This document shows, in pieces, positions 48,747-58,745 of a DNA stretch of 64,000 nucleotides. Origin of the DNA: an uncultured SAR86 cluster bacterium (GTDB lineage Bacteria; Pseudomonadota; Gammaproteobacteria; Magnimaribacterales; Magnimaribacteraceae). The translations under genes were made by a program, and so were the position numbers. Each line of letters begins with the position of its first letter. Within the stretch, counting starts at the first letter, position 1. The notes beneath the pieces were generated by a model. It made no database searches. It was given only the letters and a program-made list of their open reading frames with translations, and was not told where the DNA came from. The stretch covers positions 36,321 through 100,320 of the forward strand of contig CACAIY010000003.1 in NCBI GenBank assembly GCA_902532675.1, given 5' to 3'.

Positions 48747-50057
48747 TTATTTTTTTAGTATCTTTCCTGAATAAGAAGAAATGCGCCATCCATCAGGGTC
48801 TTTAATTCTTTCTGGAGCAGGGGTTAAATCTACTTCTTTTCCATCGAGAATAACATGCTTAATTAATTCTCTTTTTCCTAAGATACTTACATCTTTTGAA
48901 GGATCGCCGTCTATGACTAATAAGTCAGCTTTATATCCTGAAGAAATTAAACCCAGTGTGTTTTCTTTTCTCATTGCTTTTGCTGCATTTTTAGTTGCGC
49001 AAGTTATGGCTTCTAAAGGTGTCATTTTGAGTTTATCAACAAAAACTTCAAGTTCTTTATAATGCCAATCTCCATATGGAGTTACAGAAAAGCCGCTTTC
49101 GCTTCCACAGATAAAAGGAACTCCTGCATCAAACGCTTTTCTAAATATTTCTATATTGTCGTCGATCTCTTTCTCAAAAATTGTTTTATAGTCTTTTGAG
49201 GCATTCATCTCTTCAGCGTAATCAATTAAATTAGCTTGGAATGTAAAAGTAGGAACTAATGGTATATTTCTCTCTAACATTAATTCCAATCCTTCTTCAT
49301 CCATGTAAGTTCCATGAAGGATCATGTCCATTCCAGCTGACATAGCATCTTTTAAGCTGGGCCCACCTCTACAATGCCCCACAACAGGTATTCCCAATTC
49401 GTGAGCTGTATCACAAGCTAATTTCAGTTCATCTCGACTCCAAGCTTGCAACTCACCTTCATAATCTTGCCTAGGAACCATTCCCGTTACATGGATTTTT
49501 ATCCAATCAACACCCATTTTTATTTGTCTTCTAATTTCAAGAACAATTTCATCTCGACTTGTTACAACAGCTCCATAACCTCTTTTGCCTTCATCAGGAA
49601 TTAACCTTCCAGCTGTACCTCCCGCTGAAGTTATTAATGCGTTACCTCCTACGGCCATTCTGGGACCAGGAATAATTCCACTTTCTATTGCATCTCTTAA
49701 GTCGACCCCAACGCTATAGAGACTATCTGCATCGAAAAAACTTGTAACCCCTGACTGGAGAACTTTTAGAGCATTTGTTCCCGCAATAATTGAAGCAAGA
49801 CCTTCTCTTCTGTGAAAAAAAAGTTCGTCATTTGATACTGGTTCATCAAAACTTATATGACAATGTGCATCTATTAAGCCCGGCATTACTGTCTGACCTT
49901 TAAGATCAATAACTTCTATCTTTTTTTTTGGTAATTTAGAATTTTCTTTGTGAACGTCTTTAATTTCACCATCTACTACATGAATATGTCCCTTATAAGG
50001 GGGTAGGCCACTTCCTTCTATAATAGAAGCATTTTTTAAAACAAACTCAGCGTCCAT
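48747..50057 (-). CDS. Amidohydrolase family protein (imidazolonepropionase/prolidase-like)
   Basis: VMPGLIDAHCHISFDEP, GVDWIKIHVTGM, GHCRGG, GYKADLLVIDGDP. Confidence 0.9.
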   Translation of the reverse strand: MDAEFVLKNASIIEGSGLPPYKGHIHVVDGEIKDVHKENSKLPKKKIEVIDLKGQTVMPGLIDAHCHISFDEPVSNDELFFHRREGLASIIAGTNALKVLQSGVTSFFDADSLYSVGVDLRDAIESGIIPGPRMAVGGNALITSAGGTAGRLIPDEGKRGYGAVVTSRDEIVLEIRRQIKMGVDWIKIHVTGMVPRQDYEGELQAWSRDELKLACDTAHELGIPVVGHCRGGPSLKDAMSAGMDMILHGTYMDEEGLELMLERNIPLVPTFTFQANLIDYAEEMNASKDYKTIFEKEIDDNIEIFRKAFDAGVPFICGSESGFSVTPYGDWHYKELEVFVDKLKMTPLEAITCATKNAAKAMRKENTLGLISSGYKADLLVIDGDPSKDVSILGKRELIKHVILDGKEVDLTPAPERIKDPDGWRISSYSGKILKK

Positions 50058-50093
50058 ACTTTATTATGGCTTGTTTTATGGTTTACTACAAAA

Positions 50094-51155
50094 TTATGAA
50101 CTCAAAGGAGCCCAAGCCAATAAACTAGAATCATCTGGTCTTGTGCTTGGAACTAACTTAATTCCATTTGCTTCTGCCATTCCTTTGTATTCAACCCAAG
50201 ATAATAGAGATTCTATTTGAGTACCTGGACCCGAATCAAACATAACAGGACCATAGAGATTTGCAGTATAAATAAGATCTTCATCAGTTACTCTTTGTGT
50301 TGCATCATGTCTTGCACCGGCCGGTTCATAAAACCATATTCCTGGTCCATAACCTTCTGGAGGTCCAGCTCTAACACCAAGCTGTCCTTGTAAGACTAAG
50401 AAATCGCTTGCACCAACATGTGTATGAGGATCTGCAACACCATTATGTCTAACAATTAAAGAAACATAGCCTGTTTCTTGACTTACTCTTAGTATTTTAA
50501 GACCAACATCTTCCATACCAGGTAGAACTAACCATGGCACTTGTTTTGTATCAACAAAGTGAGGATGAGTTACTTCGGTGTTCTTAGTAATGTCTGCATC
50601 ATCATTAACAAGCTTACCGGCATTTCCACTAGCAATTGCTAAAGGCTCTCCGTTCCCTTTGTACTGTTCACCTTCAATTTCCATGCAAGCTTCTAAGGAG
50701 TTAGGAACAAGAATAATTTTCTTGTCTTTAGCCATTTGCATCACATCAAGTGCAGTTAACAAAGAATCAACTGATCCATCTTCCTTTAAAAAGGCGACTG
50801 CACTATGAAAGTTAGCTAAGACTTCTGTTTCTTCTATAGCTAAGAAAGAATTCACTCTTGAGTTAGCGCAAATAAAGCCCCATGTTCCTGGATTTAAAAT
50901 GCTTTTAGAGCCTTCTTGGTCATATTCTGCCTTACCAGAGAGGATTAACATATCCATCCCTCCAAGATAAACAGAAGCAGGAAGAGAACTTCCTGCTTCT
51001 AGTTTAAATATAAGACTAAAAATACCGCTTTCACCACTAGCTCTTGCGGGCTTAATTGACATACCGGGTGCATTAGGAATTGGTATCCATGGTAATTTGT
51101 TAGTGTCTATACAGTCACCAACTCCACTTGGGTTATATTCAGGGTTTGCTGCCAT
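50094..51155 (-). CDS. Tandem cupin (ChrR / dihydroxyacetophenone dioxygenase-like) protein
   Basis: Two internally related cupin halves; C-terminal half has PHTHVGASDFLVLQGQLGVR and PAGARHDA. Confidence 0.75.
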   Translation of the reverse strand: MAANPEYNPSGVGDCIDTNKLPWIPIPNAPGMSIKPARASGESGIFSLIFKLEAGSSLPASVYLGGMDMLILSGKAEYDQEGSKSILNPGTWGFICANSRVNSFLAIEETEVLANFHSAVAFLKEDGSVDSLLTALDVMQMAKDKKIILVPNSLEACMEIEGEQYKGNGEPLAIASGNAGKLVNDDADITKNTEVTHPHFVDTKQVPWLVLPGMEDVGLKILRVSQETGYVSLIVRHNGVADPHTHVGASDFLVLQGQLGVRAGPPEGYGPGIWFYEPAGARHDATQRVTDEDLIYTANLYGPVMFDSGPGTQIESLLSWVEYKGMAEANGIKLVPSTRPDDSSLLAWAPLSS

Positions 51156-51168
51156 TCTCTTCTCCTGT

Positions 51169-53352
51169 TTAGAAATTATAAGTCAGACTAGCCGAAGCAA
51201 TCTTAGGCTGACCAAAAGTTCCTATAACAATTGTTGCCGGACCAGTACCACCAAAATCAGGTGAATCAAATCCAAAATTTGGGAAATTTTCAAGGTCAGT
51301 ATAATAGTCTTCGTCTAAAAGGTTATCCACGCTAATAACTAAATCCCAAGGTCCATTACTATATCCAAACTGCAGATTTACAACCGCATAGCTTGGATTA
51401 GTAATAGGGTTCGCAGGAGGCATACTTTCTCCTTGTCCTTGATGACTCCATTGAATATCGAAAGTTAAATCAGCTCCATTCGACAAAGGCCTAGCGTAGT
51501 TAGCTGCTAGTAACATGCTATTGTCAATTACGTTTGAAGGAGTTCTTCCTGTTAGAACAGTTCCATCAGCAAGAACTGTTGGATCTTCCCACTCAGCACT
51601 TAGCCAACCGCCAGCAAGTGAGAATTGAAGGAAATCAGTTACTTGAACTGCTAATTCAAATTCAAGACCGCTTTGCTCTGTATCACCTATGTTAGCAACA
51701 TACTCAATTAACCCTGGTCCAGCAGGATTAGGAGCTAGTACTTGGAAAGCTCTATCAGAGTAATCTATTTGGAATATAGCAACTGAAGCAGTTCCTCTTC
51801 CTCCAAAAGCTGAACCTTTCCAGCCCAGTTCATGCTGAGTGGCTTCTTCTATACCAAAAGGTTGAAGTAATCTATTCCCACTAGCATCAGAGTAAGGAAC
51901 ACTTCCATTTAATCCGCCAGGCTCATAGCCTTGTGAAGAAGTTAAGTAAACAATCCCATCTTCAAGATTTCTGGTTATAGATAATCTTGGAAGTGTTTCA
52001 GTATCATCTGTTTTAGAAGAGTGAATACCACCGTTAGTTTCAGCATCAAGATTATCTTCATTCTCTTCCCAGTTATCTATTCTTACACCAAAATCAAACC
52101 TCCAGTCATCCATTTCATAAGAAGCGTTTCCAAAGAAAGCGCTATGGGTATTTTCTTCATCTCTCATCTCAAATGGCATTATGAAATCAGTGTCAGGTAA
52201 AACCATTCCAGGCCCAAAATGCAAATAGGAATCCATTTTGTTCTCGTAAGTTGAATTGTAATAACCCACTATCCATTGAAAATCACCATCACCAGTTGAA
52301 GTTAAACGAATTTCTTGAGTTGTAACTTCCATTTCTTCAGGCCTATAAGTATTAAAGAACCAGTCAGGAGTTAGATCAACATCCGTAATACGAGTACTTT
52401 CTGTGTCTGTATAAGAACTAATAGAAGTTATATCAAAACCATCCATTTCTAAATTTAGTTCTAAAGTAGTACCGTTTGTTTCTCTATCATGAGTAGGATT
52501 TCTTCCTGTATCCAATTCATGTACATAATTAAAGGCACCAGGGCTGCCCATTTCTCTTGCCCAGTTGTTTACTGGTCCGCTATATTCATTAGATCTGTGA
52601 GATGCATAAAGACTTAATGTATCTGAAAGAGACCCAGCTACTGAAATTCTATAACCTTCTTCTTCATATGCACCAACATCTATAGGTTGATTTTGACCAG
52701 CTGAATTAGGGTTAGTTAAAAAACCTTTATCATCTCTATTAAATGCAAAAACCCTCATGGCCCAGCCATCAGAAATCGCTACATTTCCAGAAATTTCATA
52801 GTCTTTAGAATCTTGACCACCTGCTTGCATTTTAACTCTTCCTGAATCTTCACCCATAGTAGGTCGTTTGCTTACAAATTTAACTGCTCCACCTATATTG
52901 CTTCCTCCATAAAGAGTTCCTTGTGGACCTTTTAAAACTTCTATTCGTTCTAAATCACCAAATCTTGAAGATGCATCAGCAAATAACTGAACATCATCCA
53001 GATAAAAGCCAACACCTTGTGTTAAACCAAAAGCTCCGATACCTCTAATTGAGACATTAGGATAACCATCAGTTCTCATGGCTAAGTTCAAGTTTGGTAT
53101 AGCTAAACCTATTTTATCTAAACCTTTAATACCTTGTTTTTCTATATCATCACCAGAAATAGCAGAAACAGATTCAGGTATATCTAATACACTTTCTTCT
53201 CTCTTTCTAGCTGTTACCGTAATTTCTTCTATTACACTAGCAGATTCACCATCTACACTTTCTGCAGCAAAAGTATTTAATGGAAATGCTAATAAGCTAA
53301 TTCCCGAAATTAGACCAAAGGTCAATTTAGTAATTTTCATAATTTTCCCCAA
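51169..53352 (-). CDS. TonB-dependent receptor
   Basis: Signal peptide; plug VIEEITVTARKREESVLDIPESVSAISGDDIEKQG...RIEVLKGPQGTLYGGSNIGGAVKFVSKRP; C-terminal aromatic Phe (SLTYNF). Confidence 0.95.
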   Translation of the reverse strand: MGKIMKITKLTFGLISGISLLAFPLNTFAAESVDGESASVIEEITVTARKREESVLDIPESVSAISGDDIEKQGIKGLDKIGLAIPNLNLAMRTDGYPNVSIRGIGAFGLTQGVGFYLDDVQLFADASSRFGDLERIEVLKGPQGTLYGGSNIGGAVKFVSKRPTMGEDSGRVKMQAGGQDSKDYEISGNVAISDGWAMRVFAFNRDDKGFLTNPNSAGQNQPIDVGAYEEEGYRISVAGSLSDTLSLYASHRSNEYSGPVNNWAREMGSPGAFNYVHELDTGRNPTHDRETNGTTLELNLEMDGFDITSISSYTDTESTRITDVDLTPDWFFNTYRPEEMEVTTQEIRLTSTGDGDFQWIVGYYNSTYENKMDSYLHFGPGMVLPDTDFIMPFEMRDEENTHSAFFGNASYEMDDWRFDFGVRIDNWEENEDNLDAETNGGIHSSKTDDTETLPRLSITRNLEDGIVYLTSSQGYEPGGLNGSVPYSDASGNRLLQPFGIEEATQHELGWKGSAFGGRGTASVAIFQIDYSDRAFQVLAPNPAGPGLIEYVANIGDTEQSGLEFELAVQVTDFLQFSLAGGWLSAEWEDPTVLADGTVLTGRTPSNVIDNSMLLAANYARPLSNGADLTFDIQWSHQGQGESMPPANPITNPSYAVVNLQFGYSNGPWDLVISVDNLLDEDYYTDLENFPNFGFDSPDFGGTGPATIVIGTFGQPKIASASLTYNF

Positions 53353-53417
53353 AATGTTAGTAAAGGTAATAAAAACTTAGATAAATTAAATATTACCGAG
53401 CACAAATATAGCCTTTT

Positions 53418-53443
53418 TTGCACTAATAATGCAACAAAATTGC
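53418..53443. promoter_or_regulatory. Nested inverted repeats TTGCA-N7-TGCAA and GCAA-N5-TTGC in the divergent TonB/VOC intergenic region
   Basis: Read directly: TTGCACTAATAATGCAACAAAATTGC. Confidence 0.35.
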
Positions 53444-53545
53444 TTTCATATTTTAAAAACTTAATTAATTTATTTACCCAAAAAATATAAACTAATTGAA
53501 TTATTGGTTAGGATTCACGATTATATAAGCTCTTTAGGAGGAGAA

Positions 53546-54058
53546 ATGGAAGAATTGAAAAAGCCTTTATCCAAAGGAACAGAAGAATTTGTCTTTAATC
53601 AAACGATGTTGAGAATAAAAGATCCGAAGGATTCTCTAGAGTTTTATGTCGATGTATTGGGAATGACTTTAATTAAACAATTGGATTTTCCTCAAATGGA
53701 ATTTTCTTTATATTTTCTAGGTTATTTAAGAGATGAAGATGAACCAGTTCCTTCTGACCCAGTTAAAAGAGCCGAATACGCCTTTAGTCAAAAGGCCATG
53801 CTGGAACTAACGCATAATTATGGCACCGAAGATGATGATTCATTTTCATATCATGACGGCAATGCAGATCCAAGAGGGTTTGGCCATATAGGAATTACTG
53901 TTCCAGATGTATATTCAGCATGTGAAGAATTTGAGAAGAAAGGAATTGAATTTGTAAAAAAACCTGATGAAGGAAATATGAAAGGGTTAGCTTTTATCAA
54001 GGACCCTGATGGTTACTGGATAGAGATATTATCAGCTTCTACTTCGTCTAAGTTCTAA
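53546..54058 (+). CDS. Glyoxalase I-like VOC protein
   Basis: [81 protein letters not shown] 5 nt upstream of ATG 53546. Confidence 0.92.
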   Translation: MEELKKPLSKGTEEFVFNQTMLRIKDPKDSLEFYVDVLGMTLIKQLDFPQMEFSLYFLGYLRDEDEPVPSDPVKRAEYAFSQKAMLELTHNYGTEDDDSFSYHDGNADPRGFGHIGITVPDVYSACEEFEKKGIEFVKKPDEGNMKGLAFIKDPDGYWIEILSASTSSKF

Positions 54059-54076
54059 AAATAGATCACAATTACA

Positions 54077-54646
54077 ATGGAAGAAAATAGCAAAATCATT
54101 GAACGACTTGAAAGATTAGAGGCCAAAGAAGAAATTAGAGATTTAGTTTCTAAATACGCTGAAGCATGCGATCAGCAAGACTTAGAATCTTTAGAAATGC
54201 TTTTTACTGAAGATGCTGAATTCGATTCACCTAACGGAATGCTTACAAGCAAAGGTCGTCAAAATATAATTGATATGTATCTAGAAGTATTTAAATCTAG
54301 AGGTCCTTCTTTTCATTGGACTCATGACGTGAGAGTTCAAATGCATTCTGAAAAAACAGATTTAGCTAATGGATCTGTCTATAGCCATGCCGAAACAACT
54401 CGAGACGGAATAGTTAGCTTAGCTGCTATGAGGTATGATGATGAATACGCAAAAGAAGAGGGTGTTTGGAAATTTTCGAAAAGAGTTATTCATTTCTTTT
54501 ATTACGTTAAAACCAAAGAGTATGTTGAAACTCTTACTAGCCCTCTAAGAGTTGGGATGGGAGAGGTAAATGTAGCTGCGGACATACCCGAATCAGTACC
54601 AGCCTGGATTGAATTTCAAAAAAAATACAAAAGTGAAAAGAAATAG
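54077..54646 (+). CDS. SnoaL/NTF2-like protein
   Basis: ERLEAKEEIRDLVSKYAEACDQQDLESLEMLFTEDAEFDSPNG. Confidence 0.85.
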   Translation: MEENSKIIERLERLEAKEEIRDLVSKYAEACDQQDLESLEMLFTEDAEFDSPNGMLTSKGRQNIIDMYLEVFKSRGPSFHWTHDVRVQMHSEKTDLANGSVYSHAETTRDGIVSLAAMRYDDEYAKEEGVWKFSKRVIHFFYYVKTKEYVETLTSPLRVGMGEVNVAADIPESVPAWIEFQKKYKSEKK

Positions 54647-54662
54647 TACTAACTCTGAAGAA

Positions 54663-55807
54663 ATGCTCGGTCTTGCTAAAAGAGCCCTTGAGCACTTTAT
54701 AAATAAAACGACTGATCAAGCAGAAGGCATAATGTCTAATTCAATAGAGGCTTATGTCAATCCTGAACGGTATGAAAAGGAAATTGAAAGAATCTATAAG
54801 AAACTTCCTTTGGCTTTATGTCTAAGCAGTGAAATACCAAATGCAAACAGTCATAGAGCAATGAATGTAATTGATACCCCGGTTCTTATAACAAGAGCCA
54901 AAGACATGAAAGTAAGAGCTTTTTTAAATGTTTGTAGGCATAGAGGATCGCAAGTTTGTGAAGAAGGCAGTGGAGAAAAAAGAAATTTTATATGTCCTTA
55001 TCACGCTTGGACTTATAACCATGAAGGTGAATTAATAGGTATGTATGGAGAGAAAACCTTTGGTGAAATAAATAAAGAAGACTTTGGTCTAATAGAATTA
55101 AATTGTGAAGAGAGGGCAGGACTTATATGGGTAATGTTAAGCCCTGAAGTGGAATTTGATATTGATGATTGGTTGGGAGATTTTGCTTTAGAGCTTGAAA
55201 CACTTAATTTGAAAGAATGGTTTATTTACGACCAAAGAGAAATAAAAGGACCTGGATGGAAAGTAGCCTTGGATGGTTATTTAGAAGCCTATCATCACAA
55301 TCAATTGCATGGCGATACTGTAGGAAAACACACGGTTGGTAATCTACTGGTTTTAGATACTTATGGACCACATCAAAGATTAACTTTTGGAAGAAAATCT
55401 TTGAATGAGCTGATAAAAAAACCTGAAGAAGAGTGGGAAGACCCCTTAGAGCACATACGTTTGATACACTCAGGTTTTCCTAACTTATCAATCTCAGGAG
55501 TATTAGGAGGACACTGTCTAGTCAGTCAGATTTTTCCAACCTCTTCGCCTGATTCAACAATTACTAGACAAACAATCTTGTCTGCTAAAAAACCAAAAAC
55601 GAAAGAAGAAAAAAAACTACTCAAGATTTTAGCGACATGGTTCTACAAGCAGTTGTTGATGAAGATTATAAAATGGGCCTACAGATCCAAACCAATATTT
55701 CAAAATTAGAATCACATAATTTTGTTTACGGTAAGAATGAACCTGCCGTTCAAAATTACCATAACTGGATTGAAAAATTCATGGGCGAAAAAGGAAGTGA
55801 CTGGTAA
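54663..55807 (+). pseudogene. Rieske non-heme iron oxygenase alpha subunit interrupted by a -1 nt frameshift near an A8 run
   Basis: NVCRHRGSQVCEEGSG...CPYHAWTY Rieske centre and EAYHHNQLH iron site; track ORF ends at 55709, but another frame continues DFSDMVLQAVVDEDYKMGLQIQTNISKLESHNFVYGKNEPAVQNYHNWIEKFMGEKGSDW* to 55807. Confidence 0.82.
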
Positions 55808-55816
55808 AACTTCGCA

Positions 55817-56791
55817 ATGGACGTAATTGACATACATGCTCATGCCATTTTTAAAGAAACTTTAAATTCTGTAGAAGGACTGGGCCCAGAAATTGGTGGC
55901 CAGAGAGACAATCCTTGGTTTCGGGTAGGTGACTATAAACTTGAGGGTGTAAGGTATGAAAACACACCTTTTATGGATATTAATTTAAGGTTGGATGCGA
56001 TGGAATCTTTGGGTATTGATTACCAGGTTATATCTCCAAATCCTATTACTTATTTTCATTTTATTGAACCAATAAAAGCCGTTAACTATTGCAAATTACA
56101 TAATGATACTATGGCGAATTCTATTTCTAACCATAGAAATCGTTTAGGTGGTTTTGCATCCTTACCAATGCAAGATCTGCAAGCAGCTTCTAAAGAACTC
56201 GAAAGAAGCGTTAAAGACCTTGGTTTTCATGGAGCATACATAGGTACTGATTTTCCTTTAGGTTTTACACATAAAGAGATGGATGATTTTTACAGTTGTT
56301 GTGTGGAATTAGATGTGCCTTTATTTATACACCCTGCACCTCAAGGCATTAATGGACCTTATTCTGACAACAGATTAGATTTATACAGTTTAGACCTTAC
56401 GGTTGGTTTCGCTAATGATGAAACAGCAGCTTTAGGTAATTTAATATTTGGAGGAGTTTTACATAGACACCCGAATCTTGATATATGCATTAGTCATGGA
56501 GGAGGGAATATAGCTTTTCTAGCAGGAAGGATGGCCTTAGCAGCTGAGAATAGACATACCTCTCCAGATTGGATTAAAGAAAAGGGTGAATTTCTTAGAC
56601 AACTTCAGTTAATCTGGTTTGATAATCACGTTCATCAAGAAGCCTCATTAAACTTATTAGAAGAAATAGTAGGAAAGGAAAGGCAGGTACTAGGAACTAA
56701 CTTTTTAGGTTGGGATCAACCCGATAGGAATTCAATTAAAGAAATCCCTTCTTACCTTACGGATAATGCTAAAAAACTTTTACGTTTATAG
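55817..56791 (+). CDS. Amidohydrolase 2 family protein (ACMSD-like decarboxylase/hydrolase)
   Basis: MDVIDIHAHAIF, GFASLPMQDLQAASKELER, FIHPAPQG, ISHGGGNIAFLAGRM. Confidence 0.9.
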   Translation: MDVIDIHAHAIFKETLNSVEGLGPEIGGQRDNPWFRVGDYKLEGVRYENTPFMDINLRLDAMESLGIDYQVISPNPITYFHFIEPIKAVNYCKLHNDTMANSISNHRNRLGGFASLPMQDLQAASKELERSVKDLGFHGAYIGTDFPLGFTHKEMDDFYSCCVELDVPLFIHPAPQGINGPYSDNRLDLYSLDLTVGFANDETAALGNLIFGGVLHRHPNLDICISHGGGNIAFLAGRMALAAENRHTSPDWIKEKGEFLRQLQLIWFDNHVHQEASLNLLEEIVGKERQVLGTNFLGWDQPDRNSIKEIPSYLTDNAKKLLRL

Positions 56792-56802
56792 ATTATTTTA
56801 CT

Positions 56803-57546
56803 TTAATTTCTTCCAATATTCGCTAAGACGCTATTCATAACACCGCCATCTACTACTATGTTTTCTCCATGAATATAGGAAGAATCATCGGATAGTAAAA
56901 ACATAACAACATTTGCTATATCTTGTGCTTCACCTATCTTTTGGATTGGTACCATTCCTTCTCTTTTTTCTCTTTCTACAGGGTCTACGTAATGATCAGC
57001 TGACATACCTGAATCAATAAATCCAGGTGAGATTGCGTTTACGCGTATTCCTTCTCTTCCCCACTCAAGAGACATTTGTTCAGATAGCATTGCTACTCCA
57101 GCTTTCGTAGCTGCATACGCACCTGAATGTATAGCAGGGTGTTTTCCTCCACTTATAGAACTGATATTAATGATATTACCTGAACCATTCTTTTTCATGA
57201 GTCTCGCTACAGAACAACTTACAATAAAGCATCCTAGTAAATTCACATTTATTACATCTTCAAAGTCTTTGACTTGCTGATCTAACAAGCTTCCAAATCT
57301 AACTATACCTGCACAATTAACCAATCCATCTGGAGTTTCTCCAAATAAATCTAAAGCTTGATTAACTGAATCTTCTTTAGTGATATCTGCAGGCAGACTT
57401 ATTGAATTCTCTATCTTCGCTTCTACTTCTTTCAATTTTTCAGAGTTTTGGTCTATCAATCCAACTCTATATCCTTTTTTGCTAGCGGAGGTAGCAATTT
57501 CAGATCCTATTCCACCAGCGGCGCCAGTTACTAATAAATTTTTCAT
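56803..57546 (-). CDS. Short-chain dehydrogenase/reductase
   Basis: VTGAAGGIGSEIA, NCAGIVRFG, NISSISG, YAATKAGVAML. Confidence 0.95.
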   Translation of the reverse strand: MKNLLVTGAAGGIGSEIATSASKKGYRVGLIDQNSEKLKEVEAKIENSISLPADITKEDSVNQALDLFGETPDGLVNCAGIVRFGSLLDQQVKDFEDVINVNLLGCFIVSCSVARLMKKNGSGNIINISSISGGKHPAIHSGAYAATKAGVAMLSEQMSLEWGREGIRVNAISPGFIDSGMSADHYVDPVEREKREGMVPIQKIGEAQDIANVVMFLLSDDSSYIHGENIVVDGGVMNSVLANIGRN

Positions 57547-57636
57547 AATATCTCCTATAATTACTATACTCCTACATCAAATTTTTATAAATCTACAGAA
57601 AGGTTTTAAAAAGATATACCTTTAAAGCTCAGATAT

Positions 57637-57662
57637 TAAAAAGGCCCCGAAGGGCCCTTTTA
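57637..57662 (-). terminator. Rho-independent terminator downstream of the 57688-58431 gene
   Basis: Minus-strand AAAAGGGCCC-TTCG-GGGCCTTTTTAA: GC stem with TTCG loop followed by T run. Confidence 0.75.
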
Positions 57663-57687
57663 AATTTCTTTCTTTATAAAAAAAGAG

Positions 57688-58431
57688 TTACATGCCTCTC
57701 ATTGGACGGCCAATATACTCTCTAGGATTAGAGCAAGAAAAACCTTTTAAATTATCTGAAGCTTCAGATCCATCAAGCTTGTCCCAATATAATTCTTGGT
57801 TTACTCCCATACCATCTATAGAAGATGTGTATAGCAGCCTTACAAAGTCAGCGTCGCCATCATAACCAGCTGACGGAAAAATTATTTTTCTACCTACAGT
57901 GTCTCCTTGAGATTGAGCGTATATTGCAAAGTCTTTGTAAAGATCATAAACCTTTCTGCCGTCGTAACCTTCTTCAAATTTACAATCAGTATATACGGCT
58001 ACCATCAAATCGCCTTCTTCTGGATCAGCAGGAGTTGAGATAACCCACTGAAATGTACTTACTTGTCTAGAATTCGTGAGAGGTAAACTCTTTAGCAACT
58101 CAGGACCTCCTTGAGTCATCCAAGCATTAAGAGCTGCATATTGTGCAGACTGAGTAGGGAAATTATTTACCCACATTGCATCCATTGAAGCGAGGTCAGC
58201 ATGAAAATAAGGAGTCAGAATTGCGATACTCATATCATCGTATACACCTTTGTCTTCTGCCCATTTTGAAAATTTTCCATACCACTTTACTAAGTCATCT
58301 AAATCTTTACCTTTGTTAAATTTGCCTATGTAGTATTCAGCTGCATTACCTTCAGGTTCATACTTATATTCGCTATCTTCGGCAAAAAGACCAATAGAAA
58401 ATACAAGCATTAAGCTTAAAATATATTTCAT
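57688..58431 (-). CDS. Secreted protein of unknown function
   Basis: Signal peptide MKYILSLMLVFSIGLFA; long clean ORF with its own terminator. Confidence 0.75.
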   Translation of the reverse strand: MKYILSLMLVFSIGLFAEDSEYKYEPEGNAAEYYIGKFNKGKDLDDLVKWYGKFSKWAEDKGVYDDMSIAILTPYFHADLASMDAMWVNNFPTQSAQYAALNAWMTQGGPELLKSLPLTNSRQVSTFQWVISTPADPEEGDLMVAVYTDCKFEEGYDGRKVYDLYKDFAIYAQSQGDTVGRKIIFPSAGYDGDADFVRLLYTSSIDGMGVNQELYWDKLDGSEASDNLKGFSCSNPREYIGRPMRGM

Positions 58432-58610
58432 AAATTTCTCCTATAGAAATAGTTATTAATTAAAGATACTAAACGGAGTTCTCTGCGGAGTAAACACTTT
58501 ATAATTTTTCTAAATTCAAAGTTGATGATAGGCTAACCAAATAAAACACCTAACCATCTCATCCTAATAGTGACTTAAATAAACTTGAATACTATAATTC
58601 GCGCCTCTTT

Positions 58611-58653
58611 GGGCGATTAACTCAATTGGTAGAGTGCCACCTTTACACGGTGG
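58611..58653 (+). pseudogene. Truncated tRNA-Val(TAC) duplicate (5' half through the anticodon stem)
   Basis: 43/43 nt identical to 61265-61307; T-arm and acceptor 3' strand missing. Promoter-like TGACTT-N16-TATAAT precedes both copies. Confidence 0.85.
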
Positions 58654-58665
58654 TAATTTCGACCC

Positions 58666-58706
58666 AAAAACCCCTTCAAATCAACAAAAAACCCCTATAA
58701 ATCAAC
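58666..58706 (+). repeat. Two 20-nt imperfect direct repeats; related copy at 61343-61362
   Basis: AAAAACCCCTTCAAATCAAC and AAAAACCCCTATAAATCAAC; after the intact tRNA: CAAAATCCCTTTAAATCAGC. Confidence 0.7.
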
Positions 58707-58745
58707 ATTCTATTTTCAAGAAATAGGGTAGGATTAGAGGTAATT

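Noticed and set aside
58611-58700. Second functional tRNA-Val
   Set aside because: No T-arm or 3' acceptor strand can be formed from the sequence after the anticodon stem.
58666-58706. Direct repeats considered as a mini CRISPR array
   Set aside because: Only two imperfect 20-nt copies with a 1-nt gap, no spacers and no cas genes.
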